Assembly (NCBI GenBank): GCA_023653785.1
Contig: JAMKCH010058388.1
Span: forward strand, 62,001-126,000
From: Ophioderma brevispina
Taxonomy: Eukaryota; Echinodermata; Ophiuroidea; Amphilepidida; Ophiodermatidae
Reading direction: 5' to 3'
Length of the DNA stretch: 64,000 bases
Positions within the stretch are counted from its first letter, which is position 1, and each line of letters starts with the position of its first letter. Under the pieces are notes generated by a model, which was given only the letters and a program-made list of their open reading frames with translations, was not told the origin of the DNA and searched no databases. Shown piece by piece: positions 24,692 to 37,329 of the stretch. The position numbers and the translations under genes are program-made.

Positions 24692-27292
24692 AGACCTGTA
24701 GCTGCAACTCGCTAGAATGATGATGATATATCCATAATCTTATTTTGTCTTGCGATAGTCTCGTTGGCTATCGTGCGTAAGCTGGCCAGTGGGTGTACGT
24801 AAGCAACAGGCTGAGAAGATGCGGTTTCCTTAAGAAAATGGTCTAAGAAGTGAGAATTTCCACTCAAAATTTTCACCTCTTGGTGAAGTAGAGGTCATTT
24901 TCTTTTTTAGATCAAGCATTCACTTCAATCATACCCAATTACATGCCTGTATCAAATTGAGCAAATTCAATTTAGTTTTTAAACTTAATTTTCAATTTCA
25001 ATTGGAATTTTCCAATGTAATCGGAATGTTCAATGTAATTTAAATTAAAATGTTAATTTTTAATTTAATTCCAATTTTTAAATTCATTAGAATTTTAATT
25101 TTTAAGTCATGTCAAATTTATGCCCAAGGACAAAGCATATGGTTGAAAACGGCCATTTTTGTGTCAGTGAATTGGTCATAATTTAAATAATAGTTACAAA
25201 ATGGACGATTTCTGCAGGTATGAAGGGTGGTAACCCGATTGTCCCAAGCCGTCCTGGTCAGTTCGAGGGATACCCCTAGTAGAGTGGTTAATCACTGTGG
25301 GTATACCTCTGGGGCTCCGTCCTCTAAAGATCACATCAATCAATCAATAACTGCTTGGACATTTGGTTGAAAATGGTCCCCAAAGTATTAACATTTTTAA
25401 GGCAGTTTGCACGTTATCTCTATTTGAACAATCATGTGTTATACCTTGTTCATTACCATTGGCCCAAGAATATTGGCTTGATTTCCACACGTGAATGTAC
25501 TTCTGTTTTACATGCACACCTCTTGTCATGCGGACATCACAACTTGATATGCTGGGTTGCTTTCAGCGTGCCACACTATTCCTATATCAATCATGGTGGT
25601 AAAGCGTCTTGCGTATTGTGGTGAATAAAAAACTTTGTAAAGACTAATTCAATGTTCATATTTGCAAAGAGATTCTTAGCCTCGCCCCAAGTCTTGACAA
25701 ATTTAGGCTTGGGCCAAGTCTGCAGATGGAACAGTTTGCAGTGACAGCATTTAGAGAATAAAGGTATTTTTTAGACTGCCGTGTATCTATCATGTATATC
25801 CACACAGGTGACAGAATTATTTTACGTTGAACAACGAAAGCACAGCCAAGTTGTTTTATGCCCAAATAGTGCAGGTGCCCTGATATGACATGGTAAGCTC
25901 GACAGCAGAGGCAAAACAGTACTTTTATTCTCATTTTTTGACACTTTTTCAGATAGAAGCTGTTACTAACATGGGACTAAAATTCTAGTACATATACTAA
26001 ACAAAAATTACCCGATCCTTAAATTGATCGATCAGTGCTGTTGTTACTAAGGGCATAACACAGACATGCGCATATGGGGGGGGGGGAGGGGGGGGGCAGG
26101 ACTCAAAAGTTTTCCTGATTTTTTTATTTTTACCCTTCTACCTTCCCTTGCCTTTATTTTGCTTATTCCATCTTTCCCTCTGCCTTTCTTCTCTCTTTCC
26201 CTCTTTTTCTCTTTCTTCCCATTTTTCGTCCTTTTTTTGCTCCCCTTCCCGATTTTTTGTGAAGCTGCCCCAGGCCCCACTGGTACGCCACTGGTTACTA
26301 TGTGGCTTCAAATGACTTGAGCAGTGTACATACAACCCCAGCAATTGACCACATTGTTTTTAAGGTGCATCATTTCATATTAAATAGCCTAAGAACCAAT
26401 GAAATTGTGCAAACTATCTCAAGTCTTCAAGAATCTCTTTCCTAAACCTGCTCCAAACCACAATTGATAGCTCCAAGTGCAGGCTCTGCTATATTTGAAG
26501 TTGGCCTAGTAGCGTAACTTTCGCCCAACTAATAACAGGCTTCAATAATATATATTTTTGTTAATCTTAAACGTTCACCAAAATAGACTGTAAACATCAA
26601 AATGCAATTTGGATTTGCCTGCCACTCTTTTTTGCACTTCAACACCAAATAAACCTGCCCTTATGTTTGGTTTCTCATATTAAATTATATGAAAAACTGA
26701 AGATCCTCATGGCGACTCGAAAAATAATTAAACACAATCTAGCAAGCAGCAATACGAACATTTGGGTATGTTGTAATTTTTTAGCTCGAAGAAACAATCA
26801 TTACAAATGTACGCTCTCAAAAAAATAGATGGAACCAATAATGTAAAGGTTTAGGAATTCCATTAAGCACAACCATTTTAATAACAGTCTGCTTGCAAAA
26901 AATTACTTCAAATTTTACTTATTTTTTTACTTAACTCCAAAATAAAAGCAATCAAATGATTCTCAAGATAGTGGACAAAATCAATTAAAGAAACACTCCA
27001 CATGGACAGTATACAACATTAAGCGACACATTAAAGCCAATCTCAATGTAGCTTTTTAAATGTATAATTAAAACACACAAGAAAATCTGACAAAACCAGA
27101 CACTTTTGCAACAAAACTCGCAAAATAATTTAGGTTCAATCACAGTTGAGAATCACCATTCAATTGAGGAAAATATAGGCTCTCATGATGGGTACTCATA
27201 TTTCATTTAATTGGTACGCACATCACAAATTCATAAAAATCCAACGTATATCAAGTTTCATTAAGAGCGGCTCTGGCTTATTAAGTGGGCTC
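24692..27292 (+). repeat. block 3 of a redundant segment (cleaner copy)
   Basis: This 2.6-kb segment is repeated at 27,462-30,410 in direct orientation with a 169-bp spacer. Collinear landmarks are 'gctagaatgatgatgatata', 'caacaggctgagaagatgcg', 'ggtaacccgat', the G-run element near 26.08 kb and 'cccagcaattgaccacattg'. It contains an AT-rich patch at 24,960-25,110 made of AATTTAA-like words. No gene seen. Confidence 0.9.
26050..26293. mobile_element. G-run / pyrimidine-rich short element with 7-bp flanking repeats
   Basis: GTTACTA at 26,043-26,049 and 26,294-26,300 flanks a 244-bp unit that starts 'agggcataaca', has a G run at 26,076-26,097 and a long CT-rich centre, and ends 'ggtacgccactg'. 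The flanking direct repeat looks like a target-site duplication, and TTACTA flanks are also present in the second copy of this block (28.86-29.13 kb). The strand asymmetry explains the Arg/Lys/Glu-rich and Phe/Leu/Ser-rich frames. Probably a non-autonomous DNA element. Confidence 0.6.
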
Positions 27293-27461
27293 CTTTTACA
27301 TGGGGAGATTCATATATCTTTCTCCTATATCAGTCACATCTTTTTTTGGATCATCTTGTAATAATTGCCCGACCTATGACATTTCTTGCAAATAAAGCCA
27401 ACACAAACAAATGGTGTGGTTGTTTTCACCACTTTTCTCAGAATGTAGGGTGTCATTTTTA

Positions 27462-30410
27462 AGACCTGTAGCTGAAACTCGCTAGAATGATGATGATATA
27501 TCCTAATCATTATTTTGTCTTGCATAGTCTCGGTGGCTATAGTGCGTAAGCTGGCCAAGGGGGGTGTACGTAAGCAACAGGCTGAGAAGATGCGGGTTTC
27601 CTTAAGAAAATGGTCTCTAAGAAGTGAGAATTTCACTCACAACTTTTCACCTGTTGGTGAAGTAGAGGTTCACTTTCTTTTTTAGATCAAGCATTCACTT
27701 CAATCATACACCAATTACAGCCATTGTATCAAATTGAGCCACATCAATTTAGTTTTTAAACTTATTTTCATTTCAATCTCGGGAATTTCCAATGTTAAAT
27801 CGGAATGTTCAATGTATGGAAAATTAATAAATGTTAATTTTTAATTTATTCCAATTTTAAATTTAATAGAATGGTTAATTTTTGTTAATTATGTCACAAA
27901 ATTTATGACAAGACAAAGGCTATCGGTGGAAACTGACATTTTCAGTGTCAGTGGAATGGTCTATAATGTAAATAATATTCACAAAATGGGACGATGTTCT
28001 TGCCAGTAGAAGGGTGGTAACCCGATGTCCTAAGCCGTCCTGGTCAGTTTCGAGGGATACTCATATGTAGAGTGTGTTAATCACTGTTGAGGTATACGTC
28101 TGAGGGATGCAGTCCTTAAATATCAATCAAAATCAATCAATTAAATGCTTGGACATTTCGTTTGAAAATGGTCCCCAAATTATACATTTAAGGCCATTTT
28201 AGCACGTTACTCTATTTGAACAATCACGGGTTTAGTACCTTGGTTATTACCATTGGCAAAGAATATTGGCTTTTATTTCCACCCTGTGCAATGATTCTGT
28301 TTTACAGGCACGCCACTCTTGCCATGGTACATCACTAACGGCATCTGCTGTGTTGCTTCAGCTGTGCCACACTATCCTAGATCAATCATGGTGTAAAGAG
28401 TCTTGAGTATTTTGGTTGTGGTGAATAAAAAACTTTGTAAAGGGACTTAATTCCAATGTTATATTTCCAAAATGATGATTCTTAGCCTAGCCCCAAGTCT
28501 TTACAATTTAGGATTGGGCCAAGTCTTGCAAAGGCTGGACCAGTTTTTGCAGTGCAGCATTTAGAGAATAAAGGTATTTTGTGGGACTGCGTGTTATCTA
28601 TAATGTCATATCACAACAAGGGGTGGACGCATTATTTTAAGTTGAACAAACGAAGCACAGCCAAGTGTTTTATGCCACAATAGAGTGCAGGTGCCCATGA
28701 TATGACATGGAAGATAGACAGCAGAGGCTAAAAACATTACTTTTATTCTCATGTTTTTGACACTTTTTTCGATATGAAGCTTGTAATAACATGTGACTAA
28801 AATTATCGACATTTACCTAACAAAGTACCCGATCCTAAATTAGATCGATCAGTGCTGTGTTACTACCAGGGGCATAACCAGACCGGAGCATCTGGGGGGG
28901 GGGGGGAGGGGGTGCAAGAGCATAGAGAAGTTTTCCTGATTTTTTATTTTACCTTATAACCTTCCCTTTTTCACTCATTTCATTTTTTTGATTTTCATCT
29001 TTCCCTCTTCCGTTTTCTTTCTTTCCTCTTTTTCTACTTTTATTCCAAATTTTTTCAGTCCACTTTTTTTTGCAGACTCCACTTCCGATTTTTTTGTGAA
29101 CTCCCCGGCCCTCACTGGTTACGACAATGGTTACTATTGTGGCTTCAAAGGACTTGAGCGTGTACATACAACCCCAGCAATTGACCACATTGTTTTTAGG
29201 TGCATCATTTCATATTAAATAGCTAAGAACCAATGAAAGTGCAACTATCTGAAGTCTGCAAGAGATTCTTCCTAAACCTAGCTCCCAACCTAATCTGATA
29301 GCTCCAAGTCGCATGCTCTGCTATATTTTGAAGATTCGGCATAGTAAGCGTACTATTTCGCCCAACTCAAAACAGGCTTCAATAATAATATTTTTTTAAT
29401 CTTAAACAGTTCACCAAAATAGACATGTTACTGACATCGACGACAAAAGGCAACTTTGCGATAGTGTGGGCACTTGGCTTCCTTCACCTTACTTTTTGTG
29501 CACTTTTCATATAAACCATGCCTTATGTTGGGTTTTTTCAAATATTAAATTATATTGAAAACTGAATAGGGCATCTTATAGCGCACTTCTGGAAAAAACA
29601 GATTCTACTTGTACTAACACAGGATATCTAGGCACGCAGAGCTAAACATCCGACATTGGTATGTGAATTTTTTAGCTCGCACGAAACAATTCATTACAAA
29701 TGTACTCTCGCAAAAATTAGATGGAACCAATTAATGTAACGGTTAGGGAAGTTCCATGTTTGCTAGATGCACAAACATTTGCTATATAACATCTGCCTGT
29801 TGTGCAAAAACTTTATGTGATCTTCAACAGGTTACATTTGGTCGCACACGTTGAACTTACGCAAACTCTAAAACGCAATCAGTTGGAAAGTGTTATGTTC
29901 TCTAATAGGTATCGGGTGACGAATAGGATCGCATGTAGTGACGGGCCACCGACCTCCTGTGATTATGTAGTAGTCGCAGAATAGTCTACTGTGAAGGCGT
30001 GAAAGGCAGTGTTTGTAAATCTCCACAATCTCATATATTTTGTAGCTTGTTTTAAATTGGGATTCGCTATGGACTCTGTAATTGGCCGAGGATTGACATC
30101 ACAAGAAAATCTGACAAAAACGCGTTAGCGCGAGAACACACTATTGCACCGCTGACAAGGGTCCATCACGGAATAGTTTGAATTTTAAGTTTTCCAATCA
30201 CAGCTGAGAATCACCATTCAAATGTGAGAAAATATAGGGGGCTCATTCACATGATAGTGGTGTGAGTACTCAATAATTTTCATTTTACTAGTGGTGTACG
30301 CCGGCGTCCTATCACAGACATATACCAGAGTGGGTTTAACGAAAATACAAGAGTATATGCAAGTTTTCATTAAGAGCAGGACATCCTGGTGGCTTTTATT
30401 AAGTGGGTCC
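27462..30410 (+). repeat. block 3, second copy, riddled with indels
   Basis: Collinear with 24,692-27,292 but about 350 bp longer. Differences are dominated by one- and two-base insertions and deletions at scattered sites, with a few stretches (for example 29,425-29,510 and 29,790-30,170) that hardly align. This resembles uncorrected single-molecule read sequence more than neutral decay. No feature in it should be taken as an independent locus until checked. Confidence 0.85.
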
Positions 30411-31191
30411 CGCGTGCGGTTAGAATGGCGGGGCAGTCGCGGTTATTTCATGCATTCTTTGGTGTGGCCCCTATTGTCAGTTCACTGGCTATTGAGCGAT
30501 AGCCGTCTTTTTTGATCATACTGTATTTGTAATATGAATCTTTGTCCCCGACCCGTCGACGTCAACTTTGTGTCTGTCGCAAATAAAAGCAAAAAACAAA
30601 CAAAAGATTGTTTGGGTTTGTTGTTGCGAGAAACTTTTCTAGTATGATAAGTTTGGATTTTTTTAAATATTATATAATTTGTGTAATATGTAAGTAGGGA
30701 GAATAGACTCAGTACAGTTGGAACTCATACATTAAAACGCAAATTGAGATAATTTCTTTACAAGACTATCTATGATTGGTACATTACCATGATTATACCA
30801 CATGGGTGATAACCTAGTAGTTATCACCCGCAATGCCAAAATAGTACCTGTTATATGTAAACTACTAAAGCCTTCCATTTAGCTTTCTTACCAGTGTTTC
30901 TGATTGGCTACAATTACATCATTCAACATCACAAATACAACTCCTAAATCAAAATGATTCATTCAGATTTCTGTTTCCAGAACAGCAAAGAATTTCACAG
31001 TGGAAAGGAAACTCAACATATTATTCACATTTCAAGTAAATAATTGTGTTCACAGCTTAATAAGAATCTTTTGTGTAAGATAGCAAAGGAACCTGAATTT
31101 GCTCTGTAGGTTAGGTCAACTAACTTTTTTTGTGAATGGAGAGCCCGTTCAAATGAAAAAAATATCTGAAAAGTCCACCTGAATTCATGAT

Positions 31192-31228
<37 letters not shown>

Positions 31229-33869
31229 CTAAAGAAATGTGTGGTATAAATGGTCAAAATTCAGTTGTCTGAAATTTAAAACAAACTGACAACTTAATCC
31301 TAATGAATTTACTAGGTAATTAAACATTGGGGTCGATAACCTTTGTATCATCACACAGCTTTCATCTTCTGTAGACAGCACAGTGAATTATCGCATTTCT
31401 TGCAATGTAGTTAATGACTCTGTCCCAGTCTACTTGTTTACAACTTGTCCCTAACGCCAACTACATTACTATATACTTTTAAATTTAACAACACAAATGC
31501 CCACCAAAAAAGAAGCAGGCAGCAAAGGTTAATTTTATTTACTGAATTAATAAAAAAAGGGACTTGAGGCCAAAGTAAGCCCACGGTCCATCAGAGTGAC
31601 CTTTTAAATTTCTTCCAAAATGGATATATAGAGCCATATGGCTCAGTGTCATTCAGTGTATGATGCATCCTCCCCAGATGGGAAATCAGCACCATTATAA
31701 AATAAAGAAAGCGTTTTTTGGATGGCAGTTCAATACGCTTCTAAGTTGTCTCCATGGAGATGAAGGAATGGTATCCTAGGACGAATATTGCTTTGTAAAA
31801 TGGAATAGTCACAAGACGCTTGGGGTCATTAGTTTTCAATTTGTCACGTGCGTCAGTCTTATCTTTACGTCTCCACTCTTGGCTGTGAAATGTCTATTTG
31901 AAGGGAAGAGTCTTATAGAATAAGTTCGTGCGAACGGAGGGAAGTGGAGAATTAGACTACAAGTTTTAATGAGAAATGGGAATGGACTGTTTATTAAGAA
32001 TGTTGACGATGTTAGTTAACTGAACTCAAAATCCATAGAATTTCTGTGAAAGTTTTACTGTAAAACTATATTATTTTTTTTTTTTGCATTTTGACACCAC
32101 CCAAAAAAAGAAGAAAAGAAAGATTTCAGCAATTCGTTGCATACCAAATATCTTTCCAAAGATCTTGAACTAATCATTAAAGATTTTACACAAAAGTGTT
32201 TGATTGTAAAGAGAGGGCTTCTGCTTGACCAACCTTATGCCAATGCCACACTCCCTCTGTGGAATGTCTTTTTCTACAAAGGGGGCAGGATTTCCATGGA
32301 AAGCCCAATCATCAAAGGAGGTAGACGTTTCATATAATATAGAAGTCCCATGGATGCACATGAGGGTATTCCGCAATGCGCTGTATGACGTTGAGTGCAG
32401 TTAGAGGCTCTTGATCGGTTATGGAATGGAAGGTGCAATGCAGTAACGAATCCCTCATTGCATACATGCGATTCGTGCTATATGAAACGTCCTCTACCCA
32501 AAGGCACACAAGCTACCCTGGTGAGTTTATTGCATTCATATCAACCATCATTTGGTCAATTCCAAAATCTTGCCTCCATATCGAGTGGAAAAATTACTTG
32601 CTTTATTGATCAAAACGTCGCCACTTCCATTCAAACACCATGATGTTTCTTTTTCACCAGAAAGGCAGAAATTGATTGGCAGAGTGCTACCCTTGATGAA
32701 ATAAATTATTGACCAGATTTAACCCCAAGAGCACTATAAACCCAGTAATTGTCCACAATGCAAACTGTATAGTTATTTTGAGCCAATGGCAACATGTTAA
32801 GGAGAATTGTGGCAAGGCTGAAGAGGACTAGAGCTTCTTCAATATTGGAAAGCTGCATTTTCCATTGGTGATTTAAAGGAATAATGATGCAGATTAGCCA
32901 TTACAGCAATCCTGTATGAAAAGGGAAGCACTCAAAGTGTTAAGCCTCACTATAATAAGTGTAGTCATTGGTGCATAAGGACACTTCATTCACCATAGTC
33001 ATGTCCTGAGTTTCTATTTAAAACGACTTAAACGTATTGTAGCTGAGAAGGCGTATGGTACTAATGTAGAAGAGGGTTTCATCAAAAAGCTCCGAGCCAA
33101 CCAAGTCAATCTTAGAGGAGACTTGGTTGCCCGAAATTTCCTGATAGTGATGACTTTCCAATTTCCTTTCATGTTGGGGATTAGTCCCCTAGTTGCCTTT
33201 GGTCGTATGACGACTTGAAATTTGACATTGCCAAAGCAATAACGAAAACTCTTAAAACAAGGATTTCTTTCTAAAAACCATCTTGGAACTCTCTAGGACA
33301 ATATATTTTCTTCGGTAGAAGGTATATTACATGATTTTATCTTTACATGTTTTTTTTGATATTATAAAGACTTTTTTAATGAAAAAACTCATTGAATGAG
33401 GCCCGTTGAAAAAAATATTTTGCTATGATGATATTTTGCATTCCAATGCTTTGCTACGTCACATGTCTGGAATTCTGTCTTTGTTATGGACCCGCAAGAT
33501 ATTCACCATATTTCAGGCCTCACAAGGACTTCCCCCACCGCTGCCTCAGGGACTCAATACATAATTACAAAACACCCGACCCGGGACTGGGCCATCAGTC
33601 TCGAGAGGGCCTTACATATCTCATACTTTCTTTGACGTCGAGCATCATGGATTTTTCTTATCCGTGCTAAACAAAATTAAGAATGTAAACATTTTACTGA
33701 TCCACTGTTATATTTTTAAACATTTACTAATGTGTCAAGTATTAACCCAAAATCTAAAGTGGGGCTCACCCGTGACCTTAAGTATTAGTACCTGACTAAA
33801 TACCGTGGTTAGTTACTAAATGTTTCTTCCCTTGCCTTTTCTTCTTGCTTCCATTAGATCGTCACATGT
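30411..33869. other. stretch without gene
   Basis: Contains a perfect hairpin at 30,804-30,829 (GGGTGATAAC, 6-nt loop, GTTATCACCC), a decayed part of the two-unit repeat at about 30,895-30,956, and a pure T run at 31,194-31,228. Around 32.3-32.5 kb 'gaggtagacgtttcatata' is roughly mirrored by 'tatatgaaacgtcctctac'. Frames at 32,137-32,643 overlap on both strands and are unrecognised. Confidence 0.5.
31194..31228. repeat. T homopolymer (35)
   Basis: An uninterrupted run of 35 T. It could be the poly(A) tail of a minus-strand retroposed copy, but I see no recognisable element body beside it. Confidence 0.9.
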
Positions 33870-35060
33870 GAATTTTACATGTAAGAACCAGGAAAAGGGG
33901 CCCTGGAAACAGCGGAAAAAGGGCCTGGGGGGAAGCAACACAGACACCAGGAGAAAATAAACGGGGGGAAAGAGGGGAGGGAGTACCCGCGCTAATGGGC
34001 CTCACCCCCCAGCCCCCCCCCCCCATAACTCCCATTTTTGTCCAGGCGCCTCCAACTACAGTTTGCCCCCCTCCAAAACGCTGTCTGAAAAATCGTTACA
34101 ACGGGCCGTAAGTATGTGATATACAGGGGTTAATGACAACCTTTCCAGATTCCCCTGACATGCACTGCACATCCGTTAATAAATAAGTCCTTCCCTGCCT
34201 TCACTCACCTTATCTGTACAAAAACCGAATCTAAGGTGCCTTGCCCTCTCACAGTGCATGACGGGGTTACTTTGCAGAGAACGTGGATCGAAGAAGCGAC
34301 TGGGTGGAGTATGTTCACGCTAACCCAAAGAATGAATTCCCTAACAAAAGTTACCCTGGCAGGCAACGTTTTTACCCTTTTCGCGCCTCCTCCCTTGCTT
34401 CCCTCCATCCGCCCTTCCATTTCCCCCCCGTAGATGCTGTTTTTCTCCTCTATCCCTGCAGGCGGACTCACCCGGCTGCTTCAGCATATCCGTGCATTCT
34501 GTGTAAGCTCCCCAATTGACCCCACGCAATACCTCGCCGTAACGATGGCCTCATACCCCACGCTTTTACTATCCTCCCCAACCTCCCGCCTCTTTCTATT
34601 CCTAGAAACGCCCCACCCATGCACTCCCCTTTCTCCCTTCCTCTCCCCTCTTGGTCACCAATAGAAAACCGAGTTATCAAGACAGATCATTTATAGGGCG
34701 CATATTAAAAGCTGGTTGTCTTGTCGCCGCTCCTCGGCTGACCCCCCATCGATGTAGCTCAGCACACCTTGAAGTATTTCGACGTTCCAATGCCCCAAAA
34801 ACACTTGATGATCGAGGCTAAACACCAATGTTGTACTCAACATTGGTCCCCCGCCTGAGAACCCCCATGCATCACTGGATGCTTAATCGCCACGGCGGAC
34901 ACGCAGCCCCCCCTCCCTTTACCCCCATCCTACTAACTTCTTCCGTCCCCCACACGCCATACCCTCCCTGCAGTCCGTTCTTCCACTAACATGAATAAAC
35001 TACAAAATCCCCCCACCACCCGGGACAGGAAAACATACCGTTCAATTCGTCAATAACCTC
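33870..35060. other. CT-rich, low-quality-looking stretch
   Basis: Base use shifts abruptly from AT-rich to C- and T-rich on the plus strand, with a C run at about 34,012-34,024. Several overlapping frames arise on both strands purely from this bias, and none is recognisable. The texture matches the other suspect pieces between 27.5 and 40.9 kb. Confidence 0.55.
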
Positions 35061-37329
35061 GATATTCTGTTGTTGTAATATCATGCACAATATTGTATGC
35101 TTGTTTTGATTGCAGCCCCAAATTATTCCATTATAATAAGATCTATGAATTTGAATTATTTAATGGGTTTTTTTTTTACTTCTTACAAAATATTGTCATT
35201 TTTACGTTATCCACAAATTCACTTCAAAATGGATAATTTAGATTTGTGAACAATTTGTCAAGATTATTTATGCTCAGTTCTCATTACATAGTTAATCAGT
35301 ATCATTATATGAATTCACAGGTTGTTAGAAGCAGAAACCCTAATTCATTGTCACAATTTTCTCACAGAGTACAAATGACTCTGCAACGTGTAAATAACCA
35401 ATATTTTTGCATACAGATATTTTCAGTTCAGTTTCACTGACAATGTCAAATGGGGTAAATGGCGTTTGCTTGGCATTCGGATAATAGCTACGATAAAGCA
35501 AATACTAGGGAGGGAATCGAATATGTATAGATGATGGGGGATTGTGAACCCTTTTCTTGTACGATACACACTAGCAACAAAAAAGTAAAACAACTGAAAA
35601 TTTAATGTACTAAGGGAGAGTTTGTAAAGGAAGGTGCTGCTGAGCGTGGGCGGCCCACCCCTTATCTCCCTCCCCAGCGCCCCATATTTGCGAAAGAATA
35701 AATTAAAGTTGCGTAAGTGGAATGATGTGTTAGCTATATCAAACTGATTTTTATTATGTGGAGAATCAGTTTTTTTACATATATTTTTTTTTTTTTTTTC
35801 ATCCTCCCCGGTTCTGTTTGTGGACAAGAATCCCAGCGCTTTCCTCCTCGAGTCTTCTGATTAAGGGACTAAGAAGATAGGCGAAAAAATGAAAAGGCAC
35901 GAAAAAGTGTTGCCAGGTCCTAGGAAGGTTACATTCTCCGCTTAGGGCGATTTGATCCAGCAACCTCCTTGCAAACCAGTCCTAAGCAGAGGGTTGTTTT
36001 TTAAGCCGAGCCCACAATGCTATTGCAATGTGCCCTAACTGGTGCTGTAATAAAAAAATGTCAGTACTAGCACCTGGCCACACGTGACCAGAGTGAAAAC
36101 AACATCCTCACGGACTACTACGTCTCCTCCAGTCGCATCGCAAACTCATTTTCCATTCCCTTATTTATTTGAGGGTAGGTGGTATGACGTAGACGATGTG
36201 TGTTTTCTAAACACCCAGGTTCAACGGAAAGCCACAAGACATTTATGCTCATGCATAAGATTCCATAAGTTACTAGCACCTGGTCCCGCGCGCTCAAACA
36301 CAAACTGAGTGGAAACAGTCAGGGTTTTATCGTCGTTAAGAATAGGACTTTTGTGGGGATCACATGACCCATTGCAGGTGAACGTTTCCAATCGATACAC
36401 TGGGGCATTGTGGGATTGACTCTCAATACACCCATCTGAGTCCCAAGTGTCAACCCACGCTGGTCCATATATTCATTTGGGGATGATGCAATTGCACCAT
36501 GTGGCAGCCACGATGTGGTGGCGTGATGATGTGACAACATTTCATTCTTATTTAAAAAATTTTACTTTCGGGTGAAATTCTGTTTTCACATCTAACATCA
36601 AACATAGTATAGCTAGTTTTGGTAATGATGCATTTATTCGGTTAATTAATAACTCTAAGTATATGAATATTAATTTTTAAAAGCAATGTTGAGGAATTTG
36701 TATGACAGGGTATCTGTAACAGGATTTTGCTATAGGACAACCGGTAATACAAAATCTCATGCTAGTCTCATAACCTAATTAAAATTTGATCTTAATGTTG
36801 CATTGTCATATATTATTATGATTTTTATGTTTAATCCTACTCCCTCTACTTACTGCTATAAAAACATAACCACACTATTTCTACTGAATATTGAACCACG
36901 AGTGTAGTTATTTCTATGAGTTTTTACACTTTTATGACGCATTAATATGTTGTCAATATTAATATGCAATCAAATATTCGACGTATTTATATATGCAATT
37001 ACTGAACCTCAACCAAAGAATCGGCCCGAAAATAGGGACAACAGAAGAGACACTACACCCCACCAGCCCGTGCTGTCTTATGACATGTTTAGGCAAAGGC
37101 CCCCACAACCTAGCAATCACTATATTGATCAGGAAACCCCCGCTGTATTATAATTGCTGTTATGTGGTCACCCCCGGTTCCCCTGCGGCAACCTGGGTTT
37201 GACGCTAGGATATGGTTAGTCGATACGTATATAGTATGGTACCTCTACACCAATCATCACCCAAGATTAAAGTCATAAACAAAAACAAAAAGAGATTAAA
37301 AAATTAGTAAGTTTTTTATCCGCTCTCTC
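35061..37329. other. mixed stretch holding block 2 second copy
   Basis: AT-rich again, with the second copy of block 2 at 35,990-36,445 (see 24,327-24,600). A patch at 35,935-35,990 has a B-box-like motif on the minus strand but no proper A-box, so no tRNA is called. The remainder shows no gene. Confidence 0.5.

Noticed and set aside
25225..25345. Possible second SINE ending in 'atcaatcaatcaat'
   Set aside because: A B-box-like word is present, but A- and B-box order and spacing do not fit and no LINE-like tail is visible.
26047..26344. Lys/Glu/Arg-rich minus-strand and Phe/Leu-rich plus-strand frames
   Set aside because: They follow the CT-rich strand bias of the short element at 26,050-26,293 and change phase in the second block copy.
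35935..35990. tRNA-like patch on the minus strand
   Set aside because: A B-box-like motif is present but a proper A-box and cloverleaf are not evident, and the sequence is in the low-quality zone.
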